From Haloimpatiens lingqiaonensis (GTDB lineage: Bacteria > Bacillota > Clostridia > Clostridiales > Clostridiaceae): a DNA stretch of 64,000 nt. The first letter of the stretch is position 1; each line of letters begins with the position of its first letter. Positions 51,572 to 60,004 of the stretch are shown here, piece after piece. The notes beneath the pieces are model-generated. The model was not told where the DNA came from. It was given only the letters and a program-made list of their open reading frames with translations, and did no database searches. Both the position numbers and the translations under genes were made by a program. The stretch lies in assembly GCF_044502415.1 (NCBI RefSeq), contig NZ_CP172402.1; one strand, 5' to 3'.

Positions 51572-53161
51572 TTACAAACCTATACTTTCAAGATATTCAT
51601 CATAAGTCATCTTTTTATCTATAATGCCAGTAGATTTAATTTCAATAATTCTATTTGCAATGGTTTCAATAAATTGATGGTCGTGAGAGGTAAATAAAAT
51701 ATTGCTTTTATAGTCTTTTAAACCATTGTTTAAAGCTGTAATAGATTCAAGGTCTAAATGATTAGTAGGTTGATCTAACATAAGTACATTTGCAGTGCTT
51801 AGCATCATCTTAGAAAGCATGCATCTAACCTTCTCACCACCAGAAAGTACATTGGCCTTTTTTAGAGCTTCTTCACCTGAGAATAACATCTTACCTAAAA
51901 ATCCTCTTAAGTAGCTTTCAGATTTTTCTTCTGAGAATTGACGAAGCCAATCTACAAGGGATAAATCTACACCATTAAAAAATTCTGAGTTATCTTTAGG
52001 AAAATATGAAGTTGTAATGGTAATACCCCATTTATATGAACCGCTGTCAGGTTCCATTTCTCCAGATAGTATTTTAAATAATGTAGTATTTGCTATTTCG
52101 TTATGCCCTACAAAAGCGATTTTATCACCTTTTGAAACAATGAAGCTTACGTTATCTAGTACTTTAACTCCATCAATAGTTTTAGTTAATCCTTCTACTG
52201 TAAGTATATCATTACCTACTTCTCTTTCCGGTTTAAAGCCAACATAAGGATATCTTCTACTAGATGGTTGAATATCATCTAGATTAATTTTGTCTAATAA
52301 CTTTTTACGAGAAGTAGCTTGTTTAGATTTAGAAGCATTTGCACTAAAACGAGCAATAAATTCTTGAAGTTCTTTAATCTTTTCTTCTTTTTTCTTATTT
52401 TGATCTTTAGCCATTTGAAGAGCTAATTGGCTAGATTCATACCAAAAATCGTAGTTTCCAACGTATAGTTTGATTTTACCAAAGTCCACATCTGCCATGT
52501 GAGTACAAACTTTATTTAAGAAGTGTCTATCGTGGGATACTACAATTACAGTTCCTTCAAAGTCAATTAGAAACTCTTCTAACCAATTTATAGATTTTAT
52601 ATCTAAATGGTTTGTAGGCTCGTCCAAGACTAGTATTCCAGGATTTCCAAATAAAGCCTGTGCAAGTAATACCTTAACTTTTTCACCACCAGATAATTCC
52701 TCTACTTTTTTGTAATGTAAATCTGTATCTATACCTAAACCTTGAAGAAGAGAAGAGGCTTCGGATTCAGCTTCCCAGCCGTTTAATTCTGCAAATTCAC
52801 ATTCAAGTTCAGAAGCTTTAATTCCATCTTCATCGCTAAAATCAGGTTTTGCATATAGAGCATCTTTTTCCTTTATAATATCGTATAATCTTTTATTTCC
52901 CATAATAACTGTTTCTAAAACTTCATATTGGTCATATTCATAGTGGTCCTGTTTTAAAACGGACATTCTAGTGCCAGGAGCAACAACAACTTCACCAGTA
53001 TTAGGTTCTATTTCGCCAGACAATATCTTTAAAAAAGTACTTTTCCCAGCACCGTTTGCACCTATTACTCCGTAGCAATTACCAGGAGTAAATTTTAAAT
53101 TTACATCTTCAAAAAGTTTTCTTTCACCATATCTTAAACTAACATTCAATATATTAATCAC
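51572..53161 (-). CDS. ABC-F ATPase (YbiT/YkpA type)
   Basis: The 529-residue protein has two ABC domains in tandem without membrane parts. The first has GANGAGKS and ELSGGEKVKVLLAQ; the second has GHNEIANT, in which the P-loop Gly-Lys-Ser/Thr is replaced, and VLSGGEKVRCMLSKMML. The linker (about 245-300) is Lys-rich. ABC-F proteins act on the ribosome and in some cases protect it from antibiotics. The degenerate second P-loop is a feature of the YbiT group. A terminator separates it from the holin-like gene. Confidence 0.87.
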   Translation of the reverse strand: MINILNVSLRYGERKLFEDVNLKFTPGNCYGVIGANGAGKSTFLKILSGEIEPNTGEVVVAPGTRMSVLKQDHYEYDQYEVLETVIMGNKRLYDIIKEKDALYAKPDFSDEDGIKASELECEFAELNGWEAESEASSLLQGLGIDTDLHYKKVEELSGGEKVKVLLAQALFGNPGILVLDEPTNHLDIKSINWLEEFLIDFEGTVIVVSHDRHFLNKVCTHMADVDFGKIKLYVGNYDFWYESSQLALQMAKDQNKKKEEKIKELQEFIARFSANASKSKQATSRKKLLDKINLDDIQPSSRRYPYVGFKPEREVGNDILTVEGLTKTIDGVKVLDNVSFIVSKGDKIAFVGHNEIANTTLFKILSGEMEPDSGSYKWGITITTSYFPKDNSEFFNGVDLSLVDWLRQFSEEKSESYLRGFLGKMLFSGEEALKKANVLSGGEKVRCMLSKMMLSTANVLMLDQPTNHLDLESITALNNGLKDYKSNILFTSHDHQFIETIANRIIEIKSTGIIDKKMTYDEYLESIGL

Positions 53162-53234
53162 ATTAATTCCACCCTTTATTTAAATTTTCATACTCAATTC
53201 GACATTATATCATATAATTACACGGATTTCATCA

Positions 53235-53280
53235 ATAAAATAAAAGGAATTACGAATATTTGTAATTCCTTTTATTTTTA
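53235..53280. terminator. Bidirectional terminator
   Basis: AATAAAAGGAATTAC pairs with GTAATTCCTTTTATT; T-runs lie on both sides. Confidence 0.75.
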
Positions 53281-53325
53281 TAGTAATTTTAATAAGAGTA
53301 TATTTTTATAGGTGTCATAATAAAG

Positions 53326-53688
53326 TTACATAACTCTACCTGGTATTATAGCATCTACTATTCCAATAATGACAGCTGCAATTATTGCACCTAATATGGT
53401 AACTCTCATAGTAGGTACTATAAATTGTGTTAAGTAAAGTATTAAAGCTGCAATTAAAAAGCCCTTTATACCTTTGCCAAAGGGAGAAGCATCGATTTTC
53501 ATAAATCTTTCTACTAAATAGTCTAATACACTTATTACCACTGAAGCTAATAGTAATGGCCATAATCCATCAATAGTAAAGCCAGGAGTTAAAAATGCTG
53601 TTATACTCACAACTACAGCAGTTACTACTAGTCTAATTAAATAGTTTCCAATACTTGATCTTTCTTTTTCGGGTCTATTTTCACTCAT
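53326..53688 (-). CDS. Holin-like membrane protein (PF04020/YvlD type)
   Basis: The 120-residue protein has four predicted helices and the family segment AFLTPGFTIDGLWPLLLASVVISVL. The name phage holin family 4 is historical; most members are chromosomal and linked to envelope stress, with function unproven. AAGGAGTG precedes ATG. No phage gene lies nearby. Confidence 0.85.
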   Translation of the reverse strand: MSENRPEKERSSIGNYLIRLVVTAVVVSITAFLTPGFTIDGLWPLLLASVVISVLDYLVERFMKIDASPFGKGIKGFLIAALILYLTQFIVPTMRVTILGAIIAAVIIGIVDAIIPGRVM

Positions 53689-53893
53689 GTTTAATCACTC
53701 CTTATTTAAATCATTAGTTATATATATTTTGCACAAAAATATTAAAAATATTTTACTTTTAGCCAGAAGTTTAGCGCTTAAAAATTTTTGGGGCGTGAGC
53801 CCGCTGATTTATAATGAATGATTGAGGGTTAGGTTAAAAACCATAAATTCTGATTTTTGCTGGAAATTTTAGAGAAAAAATTTGCATAATAAA

Positions 53894-53944
53894 AGCATCC
53901 TTTTTATAATAGTTTTTACTAGAAACCAACTTAAAAAGGATGCT
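53894..53944 (+). promoter_or_regulatory. Hairpin over the transposase ribosome binding site
   Basis: AGCATCCTTTTT faces AAAAAGGATGCT, burying the AAAGGATG that precedes the transposase ATG at 53951. Such stems protect insertion sequences from activation by outside transcription. Confidence 0.65.
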
Positions 53945-53950
53945 GATAAA

Positions 53951-55204
53951 ATGAGTAAAAGTTATTTAAAACAATTACTTACTTATATTAATAAGGTATA
54001 CGATATAGGTGAAAAAATCAATAACTTAAAAGATAAAAGAATAAAATCTGATGTAAAAATTTCAACAATTACCTTCGTGGTGTTATTTGGATTTATGCTT
54101 CAGATAAGAAGTTTCAATAGATTAGAACATTGGCTTAAAAAAGGCAAGTTTAAAAAAGTAATACCTAAAAAAACTAAAATGCCACGCATTGATGCCGTTA
54201 GGCGCTCCTTAAGTGATTTTGATTTAGATGGATTAAAAGAAATTCATAAACATATAATAAAAACCATTGTAAAAAATAAAGTATTTAGAAATGGTACTAT
54301 AGATAAATTAAAAGTAGTTGCCATAGACGGTGTAGAGCTATTTGAAAGCACTAAAAAGTGTTGTGATAAATGCCTTACAAGAGTTGATAAAAATGGAACT
54401 ACTCATTATTTTCATAGAACAGTAGTATGTACAACCGTAGGTTCTGATCCACACATTATTTTAGGGCAAGAGATGCTTGAGCCTAAAAAGGACAGTTCAG
54501 ATAAGGATGAGGGGGAAACTACAGGTGGCAAAAGACTAATCAGAAGACTTTATAAAGAGTATCATCATTTTGCAGATATTATAGTTGCTGACGCTTTATA
54601 TTGTAAGTCTACTTGGATTAAAGAAGTACTCTCTATAGGAATGAATGCAGTAGTAAGGGTTAAAGATGAACGACTTCATATTGTAAAAGATGCACTAGCT
54701 TTATTTAAGTGCCGTGAGGCAGATAAAGAATGGATAGTTAATAAAAAAAATAAAAATTATTTAAAGATAAAAGCTTGGGATGAAGATAACTTTGAAATGG
54801 CTGATTCAGAAATAAAAGTAAGGTTTATAAAATTTATAGAAGAAGTTCATACTGGAGATAAGGTAGAAATTAAAGAAGCATGGATTATAACAACAGACAA
54901 ATTTACATCAGTAGAAACCTTATGGAAGATAATGCATAAAAGATGGGACATTGAAAATAATGTATTTCATCAGTTAAAAACAGAATGGCATTTAGATCAT
55001 TGTTTTCTTCATAGCCCTACGGGCGTAGAAACAGTGGCAATGTTTTTAATACTAGCATTTAATTTGATGCAATTGTACTTTTTTAGGTGTATAAGATCCT
55101 TCAGAAAAAAACGAATGCTTCAAATAGATATTGTTGAAGATATAAGAGATGAGAGATTTACTATAGAAGATGACTGGATCAATCCACTATTTGTAAAGAC
55201 TTAA
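53951..55204 (+). CDS. IS4-like DDE transposase
   Basis: The 417-residue transposase has Asp in VVAIDGVELFE, Asp in IIVADALYCKS and Glu in RWDIENNVFHQLKTEWHLDH, the DDE triad of the IS4 superfamily. It also has a pair of CxxC-like cysteines (KKCCDKCL). It is unrelated to the two-copy IS at 28148 and 46251. ATG 53951 is chosen because AAGGATG precedes it. Element ends were not resolved by inverted repeats; comparison with 27806-27940 suggests about 53825-55240. Confidence 0.82.
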   Translation: MSKSYLKQLLTYINKVYDIGEKINNLKDKRIKSDVKISTITFVVLFGFMLQIRSFNRLEHWLKKGKFKKVIPKKTKMPRIDAVRRSLSDFDLDGLKEIHKHIIKTIVKNKVFRNGTIDKLKVVAIDGVELFESTKKCCDKCLTRVDKNGTTHYFHRTVVCTTVGSDPHIILGQEMLEPKKDSSDKDEGETTGGKRLIRRLYKEYHHFADIIVADALYCKSTWIKEVLSIGMNAVVRVKDERLHIVKDALALFKCREADKEWIVNKKNKNYLKIKAWDEDNFEMADSEIKVRFIKFIEEVHTGDKVEIKEAWIITTDKFTSVETLWKIMHKRWDIENNVFHQLKTEWHLDHCFLHSPTGVETVAMFLILAFNLMQLYFFRCIRSFRKKRMLQIDIVEDIRDERFTIEDDWINPLFVKT

Positions 55205-55241
55205 CTTTAAAATAAAATTGGAAATTATTTATTAAGATTTC

Positions 55242-55308
55242 GTGGGGTAGGGGTAAGTGTATCTATTTTTGCGACCTATCGGTCTGCGGGCTTACCAGCC
55301 CTTTAAGT
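55242..55308. repeat. Dispersed segment shared with 27873-27940
   Basis: CCTATCGGTCTGCGGGCT with CTATTTTTGC before and CCAGCCCTTTAAG after is nearly the same as at 27895-27937. In this copy it follows a transposase gene. Confidence 0.6.
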
Positions 55309-55326
55309 AAATGTAAAAAGATACAA

Positions 55327-55360
55327 TTCCAGTAAAAATAAAATTTTTACTGGAATTTAG
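55327..55360. terminator. Palindrome after the IS4-like transposase
   Basis: AATTCCAGTAAAAAT and ATTTTTACTGGAATT form a nearly perfect stem that could end transcription in either direction. Confidence 0.55.
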
Positions 55361-55457
55361 ATGCTAAATCTCTGATGGGATAAAACGAAAATTTGGGATT
55401 AATAAATTTTGTAGTATAATAGAAGTGTATATATAGAAAGTGAAAGGAAAGAAAAGT

Positions 55458-57527
55458 ATGAGGCGTGAATATGTAAGTTATATGACAGATCTGCCAATTG
55501 CAATCTCTATGATAAATATAATACAGTATCCTATACATTGGCACGACAGTATAGAGATATTGTTTGTACTTAAGGGCAGCATAAGTGTAACAATTGAAAC
55601 TGAGAAATATGAAGTTGAAGAAGGAGAAATAGAGATAATAAACTGTGATGAAGCTCATAGCATAAAGGCTATACAAGAGGAAAATAGAGTGCTTTTATTT
55701 CATATAGATCCTAATTTTTTTGAGAAGTATTTTAACGATATAAGAAATATATTTTTCTATACAAATTCATCAGAAGAAGGGGCTCAAGAAGAAGAAAAAT
55801 ACTACGTACTTAGAAGATATTTATCCATATTAGTTTGTGAAGCTATTCAGAAGGCAGACAAATATGAAGATAATATAGAAGAAAATTTATTGGAACTACT
55901 ATATCATCTTATAAATAATTTTCATCAACTCATGTATGAAAGAGAAACCTTAAAAGATAATGATGAACAGTTTAAAAGGTATGATAGAATAGTTAGATAT
56001 ATATATAGTAATTATAAAGACAAAATAAGTCTTCAAGAAATAGCAAAAAAAGAGTTTTTAAGTTCAGACTATTTATCTCATGAAATAAAAAATACTGTAG
56101 GATATAGTTTTAAGGATTTTTTAAATTTAACGAGAGTAGAAGAATCTATAAAGCTACTATTAGATACGGATATGACAGTGTCAGAGATTTCTGAGGAATT
56201 AGGCTTTTCTCATATTAGATATTTTAATAAGCATTTTAAAAAGCATTATAACTGTACTCCGCTTCAATATAGGAAAAAATATAAAGTAGATGATGAGAAA
56301 CTTGAAGCTTTAAAAATAACTAAGGTGTTAGATATAAAAGAAAGCCTGGAATATGTTTCTATTTATTTAGAAGATTATGATAGATACAATTATGAAAATA
56401 AAATAGTAAAAATAGGTATAAATCCTTTAGCTGAAAAGGAAGAATTTCAACATAATTTTAGGGACACTATTAGTATAGGGGAAGCCAATGAATTGCTAAA
56501 GGAGTCAGGGAGAAATTTTGTAGCTGAACTGCAAAAGGATATAGAATTTAGCTATGCTATAATATATGATGTTTTTTCAGATCATATGGGTATTGGAATA
56601 TGCAATGAAAACTTTTTTAACTGGAATGCAGTAAAAGAGGTCATGGACTTTCTGCTATCTATAAAATTAAGACCCTTTATAGTTATAGATGATAAGATAG
56701 GAATAGATAAGTTAAAATGTATATTGGAGAGTTTTGTAGGGTATTTTAGAGAAGAATATGGAGATTATGAACTAGCTAAATGGAAGGTTAAAATTTCTCA
56801 GAAATTATCCAAAGCAAACAGTAAAGTGGTAGAAGAAGCTCTTGATGGATACCTAGATATTGAAGAATATTATGTTCCTAAACTTAATAGAGATTTAATA
56901 TATGATACCTGCTACATGATACCATACATAATAGAAAACTCTATAGAGGGTAACAATCTAAACTTTAAGGCTTTTGATTGTATGGTTTCGGGCGCACATA
57001 TTACTAATGAATTATTTCTTGGAGATTATGGTTTAGTAAATCAACAGGGAATGAAAAAGCCATCTTATTATGCCTATTATTTCTTATCTAAATTAGGAGA
57101 TACGTTAATAGATAAGGGAGATGGGTATATAGTTACTAAACAAGGGGATGATATTCAAATATTGTTATGCAGTTATGGAGATGAAATAACCAAATTGATA
57201 ATGTTTGAAAATATGTTAAAAAAGAGAGGAATAAAGAACACCGCGGAAAGAAAGTTTTCTTTGAATATAGTTAATTTATCCTATGATTATAATATAATTA
57301 AGTATGAAATAAATGAAAGACAAGGATCTACGTATAATTATTGGATTAACATGGGTAAGCCTAAAAGATTAAAAGAGGAGGAAGTAGAACTTTTAAAAAA
57401 TGCTTCATTTCCTAAAATTTCTTTTGGATTTGCTAAAAGGAGTACGGTTTATAATATTGTATCTAGAATACATGGATATGGAGCTACTCTTATAATTTTA
57501 AAAAAAGTACAAAAGCACCTTTATTAA
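55458..57527 (+). CDS. AraC-type regulator fused to a GH39-like domain
   Basis: The 689-residue protein has an N-terminal cupin (about 10-90; HWHDSIEILFVLKG), an AraC double helix-turn-helix (about 175-275; LGFSHIRYFNKHFKKHYNCT), and a C-terminal domain (about 305-680) like GH39 beta-xylosidases, for example in ELFLGDYGLVNQQGMKKPSYY. Such fusions are sugar-responsive regulators in clostridia; here the barrel is probably a sensor. Whether its catalytic Glu residues are kept is unclear. ATG 55458 follows AAAGGAAAG. No sugar-use gene is adjacent; the next gene is a MATE exporter. Confidence 0.85.
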   Translation: MRREYVSYMTDLPIAISMINIIQYPIHWHDSIEILFVLKGSISVTIETEKYEVEEGEIEIINCDEAHSIKAIQEENRVLLFHIDPNFFEKYFNDIRNIFFYTNSSEEGAQEEEKYYVLRRYLSILVCEAIQKADKYEDNIEENLLELLYHLINNFHQLMYERETLKDNDEQFKRYDRIVRYIYSNYKDKISLQEIAKKEFLSSDYLSHEIKNTVGYSFKDFLNLTRVEESIKLLLDTDMTVSEISEELGFSHIRYFNKHFKKHYNCTPLQYRKKYKVDDEKLEALKITKVLDIKESLEYVSIYLEDYDRYNYENKIVKIGINPLAEKEEFQHNFRDTISIGEANELLKESGRNFVAELQKDIEFSYAIIYDVFSDHMGIGICNENFFNWNAVKEVMDFLLSIKLRPFIVIDDKIGIDKLKCILESFVGYFREEYGDYELAKWKVKISQKLSKANSKVVEEALDGYLDIEEYYVPKLNRDLIYDTCYMIPYIIENSIEGNNLNFKAFDCMVSGAHITNELFLGDYGLVNQQGMKKPSYYAYYFLSKLGDTLIDKGDGYIVTKQGDDIQILLCSYGDEITKLIMFENMLKKRGIKNTAERKFSLNIVNLSYDYNIIKYEINERQGSTYNYWINMGKPKRLKEEEVELLKNASFPKISFGFAKRSTVYNIVSRIHGYGATLIILKKVQKHLY

Positions 57528-57540
57528 GGTGCTTTTTTGT
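57509..57540 (+). terminator. Intrinsic terminator overlapping the AraC gene end
   Basis: AAAAGCACCTT pairs with AAGGTGCTTTT; T-run follows. The last codons of the regulator form the left arm. Confidence 0.85.
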
Positions 57541-57788
57541 TTATTTCCGCAAAACAATATTTTCAGAAGTAAGCAAGTTTATACCTAATTATGAGCATAT
57601 AAGTGAATGTAATAGTTATTATTTTAAATTATAATGTTAATATAGGAGTTAAAAAAACAGTAATGACAAAAAAAGTACTTAAATTTTAAAATTACAGGGA
57701 CATTTCCCAAATAATTATAGAAAGGTCGTGAGACTGTAAAGCTTCAGAGAAAAATTAAATACGAAAACAGGAAAGAAAGGTGAAAAAT

Positions 57789-59267
57789 ATGGCAGTAAAC
57801 ACTCAGAAGGCTACTCATGGCAACATGGATTTTGCCACGGGAAAAGTGAGTAGAGTACTAATCAAATTTGCCATTCCAGCCATAATATCCTTGTTCGTTG
57901 CAGAGCTTTATAATATGGTAGACACCATATTTGTAGGTAGAGCCATAGGAGCTACGGCCATAGGTGCATTAACTATAGCCTTCCCTATACAAAGATTAAT
58001 GTCATCTTTGGGACTTTTGATAGCGGTAGGTGCTTCAACCATAGTAGCTAGAAGTTTAGGAGAAGGTAACTATAAGAAAATTTCAAAAGTAATAATAAAT
58101 TCTTTAAGCATTATGGTTTTAATTATGTCTACACTTATAATAGGTATATATGTTTTTAAGAATCCTATTATAAAAGGTTTAGGTGCAACTGACAATATAT
58201 TCCCCCTAGCAAATGACTATATAAAAATAGTTGTAATTGGAGGAATATTTCAAGGTTTTACATTGATTATAGGTTATATTTTGACTGCTTTAGGAAATGC
58301 TAGAATCAACTTAATAGCCACATCTATAGGAGCTATATGTAATTTGATAATAGACTTTTTACTTGTAATAGTCTTCCCTTTAGGAGTTACAGGAGCGGCA
58401 ATTGCCACTGTGACATCTCAAATTATTTCTAGTATGTTTGCACTATATCATTTCTTAAAGGTAAAAGGTAAACTGAATTTGTCTTTAAGTTTCAATATGG
58501 ATAGAAAAATAAGTTCTGCCATAATGTCTGTAGGTTTTTCTACATTTATAGTTGAGATATCAGATGCAGTAGTGGCGGTAGTTTTAAATAATATGCTGGC
58601 TCCCTATGGAGATACTGCTATAGTTATAGTTGGAGTTATATCAAAGATATCCATGTTTATGTATATTACAATAATAGGTATAAGCTCTGCCATGCAGCCT
58701 ATAGCGGCTTTTAACTATGGAGCTAAAAATTACAAAAGAGTTAAAGAAGTGGCAAAAAAAGCTAAGATTGCAACTTGGGTAACTTCAATGATTATTTGGG
58801 CAGTAATGATGATATTTGCAGCGCCTATAATAGGAAGTTTCGTAAGAGAACAGGATATATTAGTAGAGGCTATAAAGGCATTTAGAATAGTAATATGTAT
58901 TTTCCCATGTATAGGAAGTTATTTCGTAGCTATATATTATTATCAAGCTATTGGAGAAGCAAAGATTTCTTTACTATTATCTATATACAGACAGCTTTTA
59001 ATATTCATTCCGGTAGTTGTAATTACTGTGAAATACTTTGGAATGTTAGGTACTTGGATTGCATATCCTTTATCTGACATGATATCAGCAGTTACAGGAG
59101 TGTATTATATGAGGAAGGCTAGAGTATATATAGATGAAGATATAATGGAAGAGAAAAAAATTGCAGAGAGAAGAAAACTCAAAGAAAAATATGCTAAGGG
59201 CAGAATAGGACAGTGCTACGGAGGCTTAGTATTTAGGGTTTTAAAAATAAATATAAGTACTGAATAA
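57789..59267 (+). CDS. MATE-family exporter (MepA-like)
   Basis: The 492-residue protein has 12 predicted helices and typical MATE segments: KFAIPAIISLFVAELYNMVD, FVGRAIGATAIGALTIAFPI, and MQPIAAFNYGAKNYKRVKE. It should export cationic compounds in exchange for Na+ or H+. ATG 57789 follows GAAAGGTG. Single gene with a terminator. The gene before it is an AraC-type regulator that could control it. Confidence 0.88.
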   Translation: MAVNTQKATHGNMDFATGKVSRVLIKFAIPAIISLFVAELYNMVDTIFVGRAIGATAIGALTIAFPIQRLMSSLGLLIAVGASTIVARSLGEGNYKKISKVIINSLSIMVLIMSTLIIGIYVFKNPIIKGLGATDNIFPLANDYIKIVVIGGIFQGFTLIIGYILTALGNARINLIATSIGAICNLIIDFLLVIVFPLGVTGAAIATVTSQIISSMFALYHFLKVKGKLNLSLSFNMDRKISSAIMSVGFSTFIVEISDAVVAVVLNNMLAPYGDTAIVIVGVISKISMFMYITIIGISSAMQPIAAFNYGAKNYKRVKEVAKKAKIATWVTSMIIWAVMMIFAAPIIGSFVREQDILVEAIKAFRIVICIFPCIGSYFVAIYYYQAIGEAKISLLLSIYRQLLIFIPVVVITVKYFGMLGTWIAYPLSDMISAVTGVYYMRKARVYIDEDIMEEKKIAERRKLKEKYAKGRIGQCYGGLVFRVLKINISTE

Positions 59268-59316
59268 ATGATAAGTATATTTAATATAATTACCATCTAT
59301 TCAGTACTTTTTATTT
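59256..59316 (+). terminator. Intrinsic terminator
   Basis: AAGTACTGAATA pairs with TATTCAGTACTT, then TTTATTTT. The left arm contains the MATE stop codon. Confidence 0.8.
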
Positions 59317-59449
59317 TAAAAAAGTAACAAATTTATTAAATTAGCTACTATTATTTTCATATGGTATATACTGTGATAGAATTATGATAAATGTATATTT
59401 ATATGTTTTTTTATTTAAATTACAATTTACTTCATGGAGGGTTTCAGTC

Positions 59450-59956
59450 ATGGAAGAAATTACTGAATGTTATTACAAATCTCCTATTGGCACCATAGAG
59501 ATAAAGGGAGTAGCAAAAGGTATTACATCTGTACAATTTGTAGAAAAACAACTAAAAAATAATAAATATATTTATGAAGGAAATAATAACAAAGTATATC
59601 CTGTGATTAACCAATGCAGGGATCAATTGGAGGAATATTTTAATGGTAATAGGAAAGAATTTGAAATAGATATTATATTAAAGGGAACTTCTTTTCAAAA
59701 TAAAGTTTGGAGAGAGCTTATGAAGATACCCTTTGGAGTTACAGTATCATATAAATATATAGCAGAAGCTATAGGTAGTAGTAAAGCATTTAGGGCAGTA
59801 GGAAATGCAAATAATAAAAATCCCATAAGTATTATAATCCCATGTCATAGGGTAATTGGAGCTAATAATAAATTAGTAGGTTATGGAGGAGGCTTATGGA
59901 GGAAAGAATGGCTGCTAAACCATGAAAATAAACTTTATCATAAAGATAGCATTTAA
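59450..59956 (+). CDS. ogt: Methylated-DNA-protein-cysteine methyltransferase
   Basis: A 168-residue O6-alkylguanine repair protein. The helix-turn-helix region has FGVTVSYKYIAEAIGSSKAFRAVG, and the acceptor Cys is in IIPCHRVIG, with the closing VGYGGGLWRKEWLL. It repairs O6-methylguanine by moving the methyl group to itself. ATG 59450 follows TGGAGGG; an in-frame ATG at 59384 has no site. Confidence 0.93.
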   Translation: MEEITECYYKSPIGTIEIKGVAKGITSVQFVEKQLKNNKYIYEGNNNKVYPVINQCRDQLEEYFNGNRKEFEIDIILKGTSFQNKVWRELMKIPFGVTVSYKYIAEAIGSSKAFRAVGNANNKNPISIIIPCHRVIGANNKLVGYGGGLWRKEWLLNHENKLYHKDSI

Positions 59957-60004
59957 TATAAGTTTATATGCAATTCTAATATACTAATAATTGGAGATGA
60001 TTCT

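Noticed and set aside
53326..53688. Prophage, because of the holin-like gene
   Set aside because: No other phage gene is near, and this family is mostly chromosomal.
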